Shown here: positions 1-8,838 of the stretch, piece by piece
How the letters are laid out: each line of letters starts with the position of its first letter
Numbering within the stretch: the first letter of the stretch is position 1
Source of the DNA: Alphaproteobacteria bacterium
GTDB taxonomy: Bacteria > Pseudomonadota > Alphaproteobacteria > Sphingomonadales > Emcibacteraceae
Reading direction: 5' to 3'
Assembly: GCA_002401455.1 (NCBI GenBank)
Contig: NVTE01000001.1
Location: 220,476-284,475, forward strand
DNA length: 64,000 bases
Notes under the pieces: generated by a model
Databases searched by the model: none
The model's input: the letters and a program-made list of their open reading frames with translations, nothing else
Told to the model about the DNA's origin: nothing
Made by a program: the position numbers and the translations under genes

Positions 1-234
1 GGGTCCATGGCCGCCATTGCCGGTTATCCCCATGCCTCCGTGCCCATGGGGGCCATCCGGAGCCTGCCAGTGAGCCTGTCCTTCATTGGGGGCCGGGGAC
101 AGGATGCAAAAATTCTGTCTTACGCCTTTGCCTACGAGCAAAAATCCATGAAACGGGTCGAGCCCCACTATTATAAGGATGCCGAGGCCATAGCGGACAT
201 TAACCGGGCCATGAGACCCTATAGCGGGGAATAG
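1..234 (+). CDS. Amidase-signature family protein, C-terminal end (partial)
   Basis: Only the last 78 codons are inside the window; the reading frame is open at base 1, so the ATG at 7 is probably internal. The visible residues A-G-Y-P-H-x-S-V-P-M-G followed by L-P-V-S-L-S-F-I-G-G match the conserved C-terminal end of amidase-signature enzymes (GatA/AtzF-like hydrolases of amides or ureas), where this segment closes the substrate pocket. The catalytic Lys-Ser-Ser part lies upstream and cannot be seen, so the substrate is unknown. It converges on the MBL-fold gene with a 17-bp gap that holds a 12-bp palindrome at 236-247. Confidence 0.75.
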   Translation, partial: GSMAAIAGYPHASVPMGAIRSLPVSLSFIGGRGQDAKILSYAFAYEQKSMKRVEPHYYKDAEAIADINRAMRPYSGE

Positions 235-251
235 CCCCTAGCTAGGGTTGG

Positions 252-893
252 TTAAACCCCGTCGCCGACAAAGGGGTTGCTGGCCCGCTCGGCCCCGAAG
301 GTTGAGATCGCGCCGTGGCCGGAAATGAATTTGGTGTCATTGCCCAGCGGCCAGAGCTGGGTCTTGATTGAGCTGATCAGGGTCGCATGATCGCCGCGGG
401 GAAAGTCGGTACGGCCGATCGAGCCCTGAAACAGCACATCGCCGACAAAGGCATATCCGGCTTCTTTCTGGTGAAAGATCACATGGCCCGGGGTATGGCC
501 GGGGCAGAAATAAACATCCATCGAGATATTGCCAAAGGACACCGTATCGCCGCCTTCGAGCCACTGATCCGGGTCAAACGACCGGCCAACCGGCAGGCCA
601 TAGTTGCGGCAGTTGTCCGGGATCTGGTCAATCCAGAATTTATCTGCCTTCTGGGGGCCGATGATCGGAATTTCGAGTTTCTCCGCCAATTCAGCCGCGC
701 CGCCCGCATGGTCCAGGTGACCGTGGGTGATCAGGATTTTCTCGACCTCAACCCCCTGCTCGCGGATGGCGGAGAGGATAAGATCTACATCACCGCCAGC
801 ATCGATAACCGCGCCCTTCATGGTTTCATCACACCAGACCAGGGTGCAGTTCTGTTGAAAAGGCGTAACAGGAATGATCTTGACTTTAAGCAT
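252..893 (-). CDS. MBL-fold metallo-hydrolase (glyoxalase II-like, YcbL type)
   Basis: The protein has 213 residues if it starts at the ATG at 893. The frame extends to 956, but that extension lies inside bolA and is not plausible. The zinc motif T-H-G-H-L-D-H, followed later by a C-P-G-H-T-P-G-H segment, G-D-V-L-F-Q-G-S-I-G-R-T-D and an S-G-H-G element, is the standard ligand set of the glyoxalase II/YcbL branch of metallo-beta-lactamase-fold hydrolases. Such proteins hydrolyse thioesters such as S-lactoylglutathione in the cytoplasm; the actual substrate is not known here. The start lies one base after the bolA stop (TAGTATG), which suggests translational coupling. Confidence 0.88.
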   Translation of the reverse strand: MLKVKIIPVTPFQQNCTLVWCDETMKGAVIDAGGDVDLILSAIREQGVEVEKILITHGHLDHAGGAAELAEKLEIPIIGPQKADKFWIDQIPDNCRNYGLPVGRSFDPDQWLEGGDTVSFGNISMDVYFCPGHTPGHVIFHQKEAGYAFVGDVLFQGSIGRTDFPRGDHATLISSIKTQLWPLGNDTKFISGHGAISTFGAERASNPFVGDGV

Positions 894-894
894 A

Positions 895-1164
895 CTATTT
901 GTCTTCCGGTGATCTGATATCCAGGGACAGGGCGTGCACAGGGCCAGCCATCTCATCCTTCAGAATACGGTAAATTTCCCGCTGACGGGCGACCCGGTTT
1001 TTGCCGGAGAAGGCCGGTGAAACAAGCATCAGCCGGTAATGGCTTTCGCCACCTTCGCGGGCCCCGGCATGGCCGGCATGCTTGTGGGACTCGTCAATCA
1101 GCTCCATCTGGGTGATCTCGAGGGCGGCCCGTAATTTCTGTTCGATGATGTCTGCTACGCTCAT
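895..1164 (-). CDS. bolA: BolA family protein
   Basis: 89 residues beginning M-S-V-A-D-I-I, with a second possible ATG at 1182 (six residues longer). The segment E-S-H-K-H-A-G-H, then H-Y-R-L-M-L-V-S-P-A-F and R-x-R-x-I-Y, is the BolA signature, including the conserved His that binds Fe-S clusters together with monothiol glutaredoxins. BolA proteins act in iron-sulfur trafficking and iron or stress regulation. The gene is divergent from cobS, an arrangement often seen in alphaproteobacteria, and the MBL hydrolase follows immediately. Confidence 0.9.
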   Translation of the reverse strand: MSVADIIEQKLRAALEITQMELIDESHKHAGHAGAREGGESHYRLMLVSPAFSGKNRVARQREIYRILKDEMAGPVHALSLDIRSPEDK

Positions 1165-1249
1165 TCGTTTATAACCTGTCATAATCCATTCATTAACACT
1201 TGACGAAACTGCCACAATGAACCACATAATGGAAGCATATAAGTAAAAA

Positions 1250-2260
1250 ATGGATAGATATATGACCGCCATACATACCTCCACCTCCCCGACCGGTATT
1301 CCTGACATTAAAATCAACGTCCGCCAGATGTTCGGCATCGACAGTGACATCGACGTCCCGGCCTTTTCCGAAACCGATGATCATGTGCCGGAAATTGACA
1401 ATACATATATCTTTGACCATGACACCACCCTGGCGATCCTGGCCGGTTTTGCCTTTAACCGCCGGGTGATGATCCAGGGCTATCACGGCACCGGCAAGTC
1501 GACCCATATTGAACAGGTTGCCGCCCGGCTAAACTGGCCCTGCGTGCGGGTTAACCTGGACAGCCATATCAGCCGCATCGACCTTGTCGGCAAGGACGCC
1601 ATCGTCCTCAAGGACGGGGTTCAGGTGACCGAGTTCCAGGAAGGCATCCTGCCCTGGGCCCTGCAGAGCCCGACCGCCCTGGTGTTTGACGAATATGATG
1701 CCGGGCGCCCCGATGTGATGTTTGTCATTCAGCGGGTGCTCGAAGTGGCCGGCAAGATGACCCTGCTCGACCAGAATAAAGTCATCCACCCCCATCCGTC
1801 CTTCCGGCTGTTCTCGACCACCAATACCATTGGTCTCGGCGATACCACCGGCCTGTATCACGGCACCCAGCAGATCAACCAGGGCCAGATGGACCGGTGG
1901 AATATTGTCAGCACGCTCAATTACCTGCCCCATGATGTCGAGGAAAATATCGTGCTGGCCAAACTGCCCTCGCTCCAGGATGAAAAAGGCAAGAAGATGA
2001 TCCAGCAGATGGTCCAGGTCGCCGATCTGAGCCGCAGCGGCTTTATCAACGGTGATATTTCAACGGTGATGTCGCCGCGGACGGTACTGACCTGGGCGGA
2101 AAATACCGAAATTTTCAAGGATGTGGCCTTTGCTTTCCGCCTGACGTTCCTCAATAAATGTGATGAGCTCGAACGGTCGGTGGTCGCGGAATATTATCAG
2201 CGTTGTTTTGGCACCGAACTGCCGGAATCTGCGATCTCTCCGATCATCCAACCTGAATAG
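1250..2260 (+). CDS. cobS: Aerobic cobaltochelatase subunit CobS (AAA+ ATPase)
   Basis: 336 residues. Walker A is G-Y-H-G-T-G-K-S-T at about residues 77-85 and Walker B is A-L-V-F-D-E-Y-D-A at about 143-151. The N-terminal F-G-I-D-S-D and V-P-A-F-S motifs and the stretch [17 protein letters not shown] are typical of CobS. With CobT it forms the ATPase ring that drives CobN to insert cobalt into hydrogenobyrinate a,c-diamide in aerobic vitamin B12 synthesis; CobN is not in the window. An ATG at 1262 (M-T-A-I) is an equally good start, and neither start has a strong Shine-Dalgarno sequence. cobT follows after 12 bp. Confidence 0.95.
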   Translation: MDRYMTAIHTSTSPTGIPDIKINVRQMFGIDSDIDVPAFSETDDHVPEIDNTYIFDHDTTLAILAGFAFNRRVMIQGYHGTGKSTHIEQVAARLNWPCVRVNLDSHISRIDLVGKDAIVLKDGVQVTEFQEGILPWALQSPTALVFDEYDAGRPDVMFVIQRVLEVAGKMTLLDQNKVIHPHPSFRLFSTTNTIGLGDTTGLYHGTQQINQGQMDRWNIVSTLNYLPHDVEENIVLAKLPSLQDEKGKKMIQQMVQVADLSRSGFINGDISTVMSPRTVLTWAENTEIFKDVAFAFRLTFLNKCDELERSVVAEYYQRCFGTELPESAISPIIQPE

Positions 2261-2272
2261 ACCAGGGTAGAG

Positions 2273-4135
2273 ATGTTTAAAAAATCCCCTCATAAACTGG
2301 ACCAGTTCAAGCATGCCGTCTCCTCAACGGTCCGTGCCATGGCGGAAAAGGCCGAACTCGAGATCAGTTTCGGCGCAGAACCCGGTGATATCTCGGGCAC
2401 CGCCGCTCGCCTGCCCCAGCTGTCAATCGACATGGCCCAGGATGAGGTGGCCAAGGTGCGCGGCGCGGCCGATGCCTATGCCCTGAGGCTCCGTTACCAT
2501 AACCAGGCGGTGCATGAGAAATTCGCCCCGGCGGGCAACCCACTGGCCAGCAGCGTCTATGAGGCTATGGAGCAGGCCCGGGTCGAGGCCATTGGCGCGA
2601 CCAAGATGCCCGGCGTCGCCCAGAATCTGGCGGCGACCCTGGATGACCACTATACCAAAACCCGGCTAAGCCTGTCGGCCAATACCGAAGATGTGCCTTA
2701 TGGTGATATCCTGCGGCTTCTGGTCCGGGAACGCCTGACCCATGCCCATCCGCCGGCGGTGACCAGCGACATCGTTAACCAATTCCGCACGCCGATCGAA
2801 GCCAAGGCCGCCCAGCATCTGGACGAACTGCTTGAGGCCATCGGTGATCAGGCCGCCTTCAGCCGCATCAGCCGCAAAATCATTGCCGACCTTGACCTGG
2901 CCGACGACTTTGAAGGCCAGGATTCAGACACCGCTCCCCAGCCCGAAGACGGCACCAAGGATCAGGAACCGGGCGATGACGACAGCCTGGACGATACGGG
3001 CGGTGACGACAGCGATACTCAGGAAGACGGTGACGACAGTTCCGACAGCAGTGACGGCAGCTCAGAAGCCAGCGACATGGGCGCGGACCTGAACGAAGAC
3101 ATGATTACCGACATGATGGCCGAAGAAGCCGCCGCCCAGGCCCAGGCCATGTTCAATCCCAACGACCTGTCCACGGATCAGGTTCAGGGCCCGCGCTATT
3201 CTGTCTATAGCACCGACTATGACGAGATTATCGCCGCCGAAGACCTGTGTGATGCCGATGAACTGGCCTTCCTGCGCCGATCTCTGGATCAACAGCTCAG
3301 CGGCCTCCATGGAGTGATCTCCAAGCTGGCCAACCGATTGCAGCGCATGCTCATGGCCCAGCAGCGCCGGTCGTGGGAGTTTGACCAGGAAGAAGGTATC
3401 CTCGATACCAGCCGCCTGACCCGGGTCGTAACCAGCCCCCTGCATGCCCTGTCGTTCAAGGTCGAGAATGAAACCAACTTCAAGGATACCGTCGTCACCC
3501 TATTGATTGATAATTCAGGCTCCATGCGCGGCCGGCCGATCACCATTGCCGCCATGTGCGCCGATATCCTGGCCCGGACCCTGGAACGTTGTGGGGTCAA
3601 AGTCGAGATTCTCGGCTTCACCACCAAGGCCTGGAAGGGCGGCAAAAGCCGGGTCAAATGGCTGGATAATGACAAGCCCCCAAAACCAGGCCGACTCAAT
3701 GACCTGCGTCATATCATTTATAAGACCGCCGACAGCCCCTGGCGCCGGACCCGCAATAATCTGGGGCTGATGCTTCGGGAAGGCCTGCTGAAAGAGAATA
3801 TTGACGGTGAGTCCCTGCTCTGGGCCCATAGCCGGCTCATGAACCGGACCGAGGAACGGCGGATTCTGATGGTGATCTCTGATGGCGCACCGGTCGATGA
3901 CAGCACCCTGTCCACCAACAGCGCCAATTATCTGGAAGATCACCTCAGAACTATGATTGACTGGATCGAGAAACGCTCACCCGTGGAATTGCTGGCCATC
4001 GGCATCGGCCATGATGTGACCCGCTACTATCAGAATGCCATAACGGTCATGGACGCGGAACAGCTGGGCGGCGCGATCACCGACCAGCTCACCGACCTGT
4101 TTGGCGACAAATCCAGAAAGCGGCGCCTGAACTAG
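2273..4135 (+). CDS. cobT: Cobaltochelatase subunit CobT (VWA domain)
   Basis: 620 residues. The N-terminal domain (about 1-205) is followed by a very acidic Asp/Glu/Ser linker (about 212-285) and a C-terminal von Willebrand A domain from about 405. Its MIDAS motif [10 protein letters not shown] is at about 411-420 and a second acidic site, [10 protein letters not shown], lies further on. This is the CobT arrangement: the VWA domain couples the CobS-CobT ring to the CobN chelatase. It is co-transcribed with cobS. Unrelated convergent genes follow, with only 18 bp to the next stop codon and no obvious terminator. Confidence 0.95.
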   Translation: MFKKSPHKLDQFKHAVSSTVRAMAEKAELEISFGAEPGDISGTAARLPQLSIDMAQDEVAKVRGAADAYALRLRYHNQAVHEKFAPAGNPLASSVYEAMEQARVEAIGATKMPGVAQNLAATLDDHYTKTRLSLSANTEDVPYGDILRLLVRERLTHAHPPAVTSDIVNQFRTPIEAKAAQHLDELLEAIGDQAAFSRISRKIIADLDLADDFEGQDSDTAPQPEDGTKDQEPGDDDSLDDTGGDDSDTQEDGDDSSDSSDGSSEASDMGADLNEDMITDMMAEEAAAQAQAMFNPNDLSTDQVQGPRYSVYSTDYDEIIAAEDLCDADELAFLRRSLDQQLSGLHGVISKLANRLQRMLMAQQRRSWEFDQEEGILDTSRLTRVVTSPLHALSFKVENETNFKDTVVTLLIDNSGSMRGRPITIAAMCADILARTLERCGVKVEILGFTTKAWKGGKSRVKWLDNDKPPKPGRLNDLRHIIYKTADSPWRRTRNNLGLMLREGLLKENIDGESLLWAHSRLMNRTEERRILMVISDGAPVDDSTLSTNSANYLEDHLRTMIDWIEKRSPVELLAIGIGHDVTRYYQNAITVMDAEQLGGAITDQLTDLFGDKSRKRRLN

Positions 4136-4153
4136 AACGCCCTTCACCTAAGG

Positions 4154-4768
4154 TTACATGGAACGAATCCAGGATTTGAGCTGATTGACCTGTTTTCTGA
4201 CCAAATTTCCTTGGCCGGTAACCTGAGCCAGAATGCTGATGCCATGAATGGCACCGTCCAGTCGTTCGGGCAGGTCCAGGATATTGTCCACCCGGGTGAT
4301 CAGGGAAAACTGCTGTCTGATCCAATCCAATCGCCGCTGAAGAAGGCTCGCGCCGTGATCGGCCAGCTCCTTCTCTTCCCGCTTCACATCAAAATACAGA
4401 TTAGTTATGGGACAGCCAAAAGCAATCATCTCTTCCGCATCCTCGACCAGGCTGTCCAGATAAAGGCTCAGCCGCTGACGGGGGTTACTATTCTGGTTAA
4501 GGTCCTCAAACAAAGCCTTTTGAGTCGCCTGATGAACCTCAATGACCTGATGACAGATGTCCCCCATAGAAGGGAAATAGCTTTGAACTTCTTTTTTAGC
4601 GACCCCGGCCTCTTTGGCGATATCGGAGATTGTCACATGGCCATAGCCGCGCACATTGAACAGCCGCAAAGCTACCCGCACCACGATCTCCTTCCGGTCG
4701 TCGATCACATGCTGGGGTAAATTGTCGCCAGAGGCAACAACAGAGATATCCTTTTTTTCTGCTAACAC
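4154..4768 (-). CDS. TetR/AcrR family transcriptional regulator
   Basis: 204 residues from a GTG start at 4768, with a purine-rich GAAGAAG element upstream. The N-terminal helix-turn-helix lies at about residues 25-70 (V-R-V-A-L-R-L-F-N-V-R-G-Y, then T-I-S-D-I-A-K-E-A-G-V-A-K-K-E-V and Y-F). The C-terminal part resembles the TetR-C ligand-binding domains with a G-C-P-I-T-N motif seen in YcdC/AcrR-like members. It is divergent from the esterase-like gene, so that gene or the regulator itself is a likely target, but no clear operator palindrome is visible in the 125-bp AT-rich gap. The ligand is unknown. Confidence 0.85.
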   Translation of the reverse strand: MLAEKKDISVVASGDNLPQHVIDDRKEIVVRVALRLFNVRGYGHVTISDIAKEAGVAKKEVQSYFPSMGDICHQVIEVHQATQKALFEDLNQNSNPRQRLSLYLDSLVEDAEEMIAFGCPITNLYFDVKREEKELADHGASLLQRRLDWIRQQFSLITRVDNILDLPERLDGAIHGISILAQVTGQGNLVRKQVNQLKSWIRSM

Positions 4769-4893
4769 TTTTCTTCTTCTTATATTACAATTTATTTAAT
4801 GGCCTTATGATAGCATCTTAATCTTAACATATTCTTATGACAGAGAGGCTTTTCGACTTTACGCCAAATGGCAGGAAACATAGACGAGAACTC

Positions 4894-5961
4894 ATGAAAT
4901 TACGCCAAAAAATGATAAAATTTTATGGAATCGCCACACTGGCTTCCAGTTGTATAATGCCCGGCACGACGTTTAGTGCCCAGGCCGAGTCAGCGGACAT
5001 CAGCCCGGAAAATGACATCTATGCAGTCCCCCTGACCACCACCCTCATCCCCCTGAGCCATAAAGACAATACCCTCACCCAGGTCGGTCAGTTGCGCTAC
5101 ATGGGGGGATTGAATATTACCAGCTCTAAAAGCCGTTTTGGGGGGATTTCAAGTTTTGTCATCAGCCCCGATGGCCAACAAATTCTGGCGATTTCGGATA
5201 GTGGCCTGTGGCTGGTAGCAGATATGATTTATGGTGAGGATAATCACCTGGTCGATATGACAAATGCCCGCATGGCCCCGCTAAAAACCCTCAGTGATAA
5301 AAAAGAATCATCCATCCGGGATGCCGAGGCCATGACCGCCGTTGACGGGTCGGGATATGTGATCGCCTTTGAAAGCCCCCATACCCTGCGGTATTTCCAG
5401 GCCAGCCAGCCCCATGATTTCAGGTCGCTGTTTTCAGCCCAGGCCCAGAAAGTCACCTTTGCCCCCCGCCTGCCCGACAGTTATGCCACCCTACCAAACA
5501 ATTTAGGGATTGAGGCGCTGACCACCCTGCCCGACGGGCGAATGCTGGCCTTTTCAGAGAATACCCTGACCACCGACGGCCAGACTAGCACCGAAGGCTG
5601 GATCATTGGCCATGGCAAGATTGAAGCGGTAAGCTATGAGATCAGCCCCTCCTACCGGCCGACGGATATGGCCACTCTGCCCAATGGTGATATTCTGGTG
5701 CTGGAGCGGCATTTTTCCTTGGCTAAAGGCATGGCCGCCCGCTTGGTCCGACTACCGGCCCTGTCCATCAAGGCCGGAAAGACCCTCAAAGGTGACGTGA
5801 TCGCCGATCTGGCCTATCCGTTAAATATGGATAATATGGAGGCCCTGGCCGTACGCCAGAATGAAGCCGGGGAAACCCTGATCTATATCATGTCAGACAA
5901 TAATTATAACCGGCTGCAACGCAACCTGGTCATGATGTTCAAGATTGACAAAGGCCCCTGA
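4894..5961 (+). CDS. Exported esterase-like phytase-family protein (PF13449-like)
   Basis: 355 residues from the ATG at 4894, chosen because a GAGAA element precedes it; an upstream in-frame ATG at 4837 has no ribosome binding site. A signal peptide is visible: M-K-L-R-Q-K start, hydrophobic stretch, then S-A-Q-A cleavage region. The mature part has repeated propeller-like motifs such as G-G-I-S-S-F-V-I-S-P-D-G, R-D-A-E-A-M, N-L-G-I-E-A-L-T-T-L-P-D-G-R and Y-R-P-T-D-M-A-T-L-P-N-G-D, ending with N-M-E-A-L-A-V. This pattern fits the 'esterase-like activity of phytase' beta-propeller family. It is presumably periplasmic, with substrate unknown. A bidirectional terminator follows. Confidence 0.8.
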   Translation: MKLRQKMIKFYGIATLASSCIMPGTTFSAQAESADISPENDIYAVPLTTTLIPLSHKDNTLTQVGQLRYMGGLNITSSKSRFGGISSFVISPDGQQILAISDSGLWLVADMIYGEDNHLVDMTNARMAPLKTLSDKKESSIRDAEAMTAVDGSGYVIAFESPHTLRYFQASQPHDFRSLFSAQAQKVTFAPRLPDSYATLPNNLGIEALTTLPDGRMLAFSENTLTTDGQTSTEGWIIGHGKIEAVSYEISPSYRPTDMATLPNGDILVLERHFSLAKGMAARLVRLPALSIKAGKTLKGDVIADLAYPLNMDNMEALAVRQNEAGETLIYIMSDNNYNRLQRNLVMMFKIDKGP

Positions 5962-5993
5962 AATACCTGAAGAAAATTATCTTTAGCCATAAA

Positions 5994-6022
5994 AAAAGCC
6001 GCTGATAACATCAACGGCTTTT
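5994..6022. terminator. Bidirectional rho-independent terminator
   Basis: The outer arms AAAAGCCG (5994-6001) and CGGCTTTT (6015-6022) pair, with a single mismatch before the inner pairing TGAT/ATCA. On the minus strand the hairpin is followed by seven T residues, a good terminator for rpmB. On the plus strand it follows the esterase-like gene with a TTTT tail. It sits between the two convergent stop codons. Confidence 0.8.
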
Positions 6023-6044
6023 CAACACTACTGGTCAGCAGAAA

Positions 6045-6338
6045 TTAGGCGGCTATAGCAGCCAATTTCTTTTTAACCAGTTTTTTCAGCCGACGGGCCT
6101 TCAAGGACAGGTTAATGTCACTGGCTTTAACCAGGAAATTATCCAGACCGCCGTTATGTTCAACAGAGCGCAGGGCATGTGCTGAAATTCTCATGGACAC
6201 GGACTGTCCGAGCACATCACTCAGCAAAGATGCTTTGATCAGGTTAGGACGGAACTTACGACGGGTTCTGTTCAGGGCGTGGCTGACATTGTTACCACTC
6301 ATTACGGCTTTACCGCTCAGTTCGCATACGCGTGACAT
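6045..6338 (-). CDS. rpmB: 50S ribosomal protein L28
   Basis: 97 residues starting [10 protein letters not shown], preceded by AAGGACG eight bases upstream. The in-frame extension to 6374 has no support. The sequence contains [19 protein letters not shown] and a lysine/arginine-rich C-terminus, typical of alphaproteobacterial L28 of the large ribosomal subunit. It is monocistronic, with its own terminator downstream. Confidence 0.97.
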   Translation of the reverse strand: MSRVCELSGKAVMSGNNVSHALNRTRRKFRPNLIKASLLSDVLGQSVSMRISAHALRSVEHNGGLDNFLVKASDINLSLKARRLKKLVKKKLAAIAA

Positions 6339-6475
6339 AATATCGTCCTTAATCTTGTAAATCTGCTGTGGCACGTCACGGTAACCCTGATAGAATCAAC
6401 CGGAAGCCTGTTAAATTATGAAAGCGGTATATATGGCATTGACGGGGACAGGTCAAGGCGTTTCAGTGTCTTATT

Positions 6476-7480
6476 TCAAGATTCCGGGCCCTGAGCTGAA
6501 ATTTTCCGCCCTTGGGTCAGAAAATCCTTTAAAAGGGCTCGAGCGGCGGCTGTGGCCGGTGTCTGACCCTTACCAACGGCCGCTTCCACCTGCCCCAGTT
6601 TTTCCGGATAGTTGGCCTGAAAAGCGTCCATCAGCTGGTCATGAATTTCTGACCACATCCAGGCCTTGGCCTGCGCCTCGCGCATCTGCTCCAACGTACC
6701 GCTGTCCTTCATAGCCGCCTCAAAATCCTGGATCTTCTGCCAGACCACATCCAGCCCCTCACCCTTCAGGGCCGAGGCCAGAACCACGCTCGCCGTCCAG
6801 CAGTCGACCTTGGGCCGCATCAGGTGCAGGGCCGAGGTATAATCCGACGCCGCCCGCATGGCCGCCCTCTTCAGGTCGCCGTCGGCCTTGTTGATGATCA
6901 CCAGATCGGCCAGCTCCATAATGCCGCGCTTGATTCCCTGCAGATCATCACCGCCGCCCGGTGACAGCATCAGCAGGAACATATCGACCATTTCGGACAC
7001 GGCAATCTCCGACTGGCCGACACCGACCGTCTCAATCAGCACCACATCATAGCCCGCCGCCTCACAGAGCAGCATGGCTTCCCGGGTCCGCCGCGCCACC
7101 CCGCCCAGCGTACCACCGGACGGTGACGGGCGGATAAAGGCGTTCGGGTCCTTGGACAGCAGTTCCATACGAGTTTTATCGCCGAGGATCGAGCCGCCGG
7201 TGCGGCTGGACGACGGATCAACCGCCAGTACCGCCACTTTGTGGCCCTGTGCGGTCAAGGACAGGCCAAAGGCCTCAATGAAGGTTGATTTACCGACCCC
7301 TGGGGTGCCGGTGATGCCCAGACGGATGGATTTGCCGGTATGGCACAGGATACTGGCCAGCAGGGCCTGGGCCTCAGCCTGATGATCCGGCCGGGTGCTT
7401 TCCACCAGCGTAATGGCCTTGGCCAGCGCCCGCCGCCGCCCTGCCACCAGATCATTTTTAAGGTCGTCAAGTTTCGCCAT
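6476..7480 (-). CDS. meaB: Methylmalonyl-CoA mutase-associated GTPase MeaB/ArgK
   Basis: 334 residues from the ATG at 7480, which has GGAAGGA just upstream; an in-frame ATG at 7501 adds seven residues. The P-loop G-T-P-G-V-G-K-S-T, then V-D-P-S-S[14 protein letters not shown], [14 protein letters not shown] and N-K-A-D are the G1-G4 motifs of the MeaB family of G3E GTPases. It protects and reloads adenosylcobalamin in methylmalonyl-CoA mutase, a functional link to the B12 genes at the left edge. The mutase itself is not in the window. It sits two bases downstream of the SDR gene and is probably co-transcribed with it. Confidence 0.93.
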   Translation of the reverse strand: MAKLDDLKNDLVAGRRRALAKAITLVESTRPDHQAEAQALLASILCHTGKSIRLGITGTPGVGKSTFIEAFGLSLTAQGHKVAVLAVDPSSSRTGGSILGDKTRMELLSKDPNAFIRPSPSGGTLGGVARRTREAMLLCEAAGYDVVLIETVGVGQSEIAVSEMVDMFLLMLSPGGGDDLQGIKRGIMELADLVIINKADGDLKRAAMRAASDYTSALHLMRPKVDCWTASVVLASALKGEGLDVVWQKIQDFEAAMKDSGTLEQMREAQAKAWMWSEIHDQLMDAFQANYPEKLGQVEAAVGKGQTPATAAARALLKDFLTQGRKISAQGPES

Positions 7481-7503
7481 GTGTCCTTCCGGGCCTTCCA
7501 TTT

Positions 7504-8238
7504 TTATATCCCCTTCAGGATACCGCCGTCACAGGCGATGGCCTGGCCGGTGATATAGGCCCCCCGGTCTGAACAGAGAAACGCCACAAGGTCGCCCAGC
7601 TCTTCCGGCTGGCCCAGACGTTTTGCCGGAATCGATTTCGCCACCTTCTCCAGGTCAAGGCCGAGCCCCGCCATGCGGTCGGTCATGATAAAGCCCGGCA
7701 TCACCGCATTGATGGTCACCCCGTGCCCCGCGGCCTCGGCTGCGACACTGTTGATCAGGCCATGAATCCCGGCCCGGAGCGCGTTGGAATATAACAGGTT
7801 TGCCACCGGCTCCTGAGCGGCAAAGGACGTGATGACCACAATCCGGCCCCAGCCTTTTTGCTTCATAGGCTCAAGGAACGCCGTCAGCATGTCGATGGTG
7901 AAGTGAAACAACTGATCCGCCGCCTCGCGCCAGCCCTCCGGTGTGGTTTCAGCAAAGGTCGCGGGCTTCGGCCCCCCGGTGTTAATCACCAGGATATCCG
8001 GATTGCCGATCAGCTCCCGGGTGCGGTCAATACAGCCGAGAACCCCGGCCCGATCCGACAGGTTCGCTATGATCGACTGGGCCGATATGGTTTTTGCCGC
8101 CGCAGCCAGCGTGGCCTCGGTGCGGGCCGCAATGGCGACCTTTGCCCCCTCGCGACTTAAGGCCGCCGCACTGGCAAAACCCAGTCCCTTTGAGCCGCCG
8201 GTAACCAAGGCTGTTCGTCCATCTATACTGAGGTCCAT
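7504..8238 (-). CDS. SDR family NAD(P)-dependent oxidoreductase
   Basis: 244 residues. The cofactor motif is T-G-G-S-K-G-L-G at about residues 13-20 and N-T-G-G appears in place of N-N-A-G. The catalytic Ser follows V-V-I-T-S, but the usual Y-x-x-x-K reads L-L-Y-S-N-A-L: a Tyr is present while the Lys four residues later is replaced by Leu. The C-terminal M-P-G-F-I-M-T-D-R and [11 protein letters not shown] are normal for classical SDRs related to 3-oxoacyl-ACP reductase. Loss of the Lys makes normal dehydrogenase chemistry uncertain. It lies between the nitroreductase and meaB genes, with about 20 bp to the upstream one. Confidence 0.85.
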   Translation of the reverse strand: MDLSIDGRTALVTGGSKGLGFASAAALSREGAKVAIAARTEATLAAAAKTISAQSIIANLSDRAGVLGCIDRTRELIGNPDILVINTGGPKPATFAETTPEGWREAADQLFHFTIDMLTAFLEPMKQKGWGRIVVITSFAAQEPVANLLYSNALRAGIHGLINSVAAEAAGHGVTINAVMPGFIMTDRMAGLGLDLEKVAKSIPAKRLGQPEELGDLVAFLCSDRGAYITGQAIACDGGILKGI

Positions 8239-8257
8239 TCTAAAATCCTTTATCTGT

Positions 8258-8830
8258 TTAATCTGTTAACCAATGGGTAAAATCTTCTGATGTCGGGCGC
8301 GGTTTCGGCGGCATGTCTTTAGACGCATAGCCGAGATAGATGAAGCCCACCAACTCAGTATCGTCCTCGAACCCAAGCAAGCCTGCCGTATCCTCAGCAT
8401 AGGTCATGCCGCCCGTGCGCCAGATGGCACTCAGGCCCAGAGCCGAGGCCGCCAGCAGGATATTCTGGCAGGCCGCCGTGACCGAGGCCACATTCTCAAT
8501 CATTTTCGCCTTGGGAATTATGGGCTTCGCCGCCCCCGCCACAATGATCACCGGCGCGCGAAAGGGTTTCTTACGAATCTTGTCGAGGAGTTTTTTATTG
8601 TCCGTACTGTCAGGGTCGGTCATCCCCCGAGCCATATGGTCGGCCATGACCGCACCCAGACGCTTGCGGCCATCGCCGCTGATCACGAGGAAACGCCAGG
8701 GGTTGGTCATATAATGCACCGGCGAGCAGACCGCCGCATCGAGGATTTTCCGGATCAGGTCCGGGTCAATGTCCTCACCCGACATAAAGGCGTTGCTGTT
8801 GCGGCTTTTGATGGCTTCAATGATTGGCAT
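8258..8830 (-). CDS. Nitroreductase family protein
   Basis: 190 residues with the FMN-binding arrangement of the nitroreductase fold: I-K-S-R-N-S near the N-terminus (normally R-R-S-x-R), A-A-V-C-S-P-V-H-Y-M-T-N-P-W-R-F at about 32-47, and the central A-A-C-Q-N-I-L-L-A-A-S-A-L-G-L-S-A-I-W-R-T-G-G helix. It resembles the YdjA-like subgroup with a short dimer interface. It would be a cytoplasmic FMN-dependent NAD(P)H reductase of unknown substrate. It sits eight bases after the argE stop on the same strand, so it may belong to an argE-nitroreductase-SDR-meaB transcription unit. Confidence 0.87.
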   Translation of the reverse strand: MPIIEAIKSRNSNAFMSGEDIDPDLIRKILDAAVCSPVHYMTNPWRFLVISGDGRKRLGAVMADHMARGMTDPDSTDNKKLLDKIRKKPFRAPVIIVAGAAKPIIPKAKMIENVASVTAACQNILLAASALGLSAIWRTGGMTYAEDTAGLLGFEDDTELVGFIYLGYASKDMPPKPRPTSEDFTHWLTD

Positions 8831-8838
8831 TTTGTTCC

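Noticed and set aside
236-247. 12-bp palindrome CCCTAGCTAGGG between the amidase and MBL genes
   Set aside because: Self-complementary without a loop and with no T-tract; too short to call a terminator or operator.
895-1350. Longer BolA reading frame up to 1350
   Set aside because: The extension crosses the divergent cobS start, has no BolA-like content and lacks a ribosome site; BolA proteins are about 90 residues.
2990-3080. Repeat array or CRISPR-like signal in the GAC-rich stretch of cobT
   Set aside because: It encodes the Asp/Ser-rich acidic linker of CobT; the repetition is codon-level low complexity, with no spacer structure.
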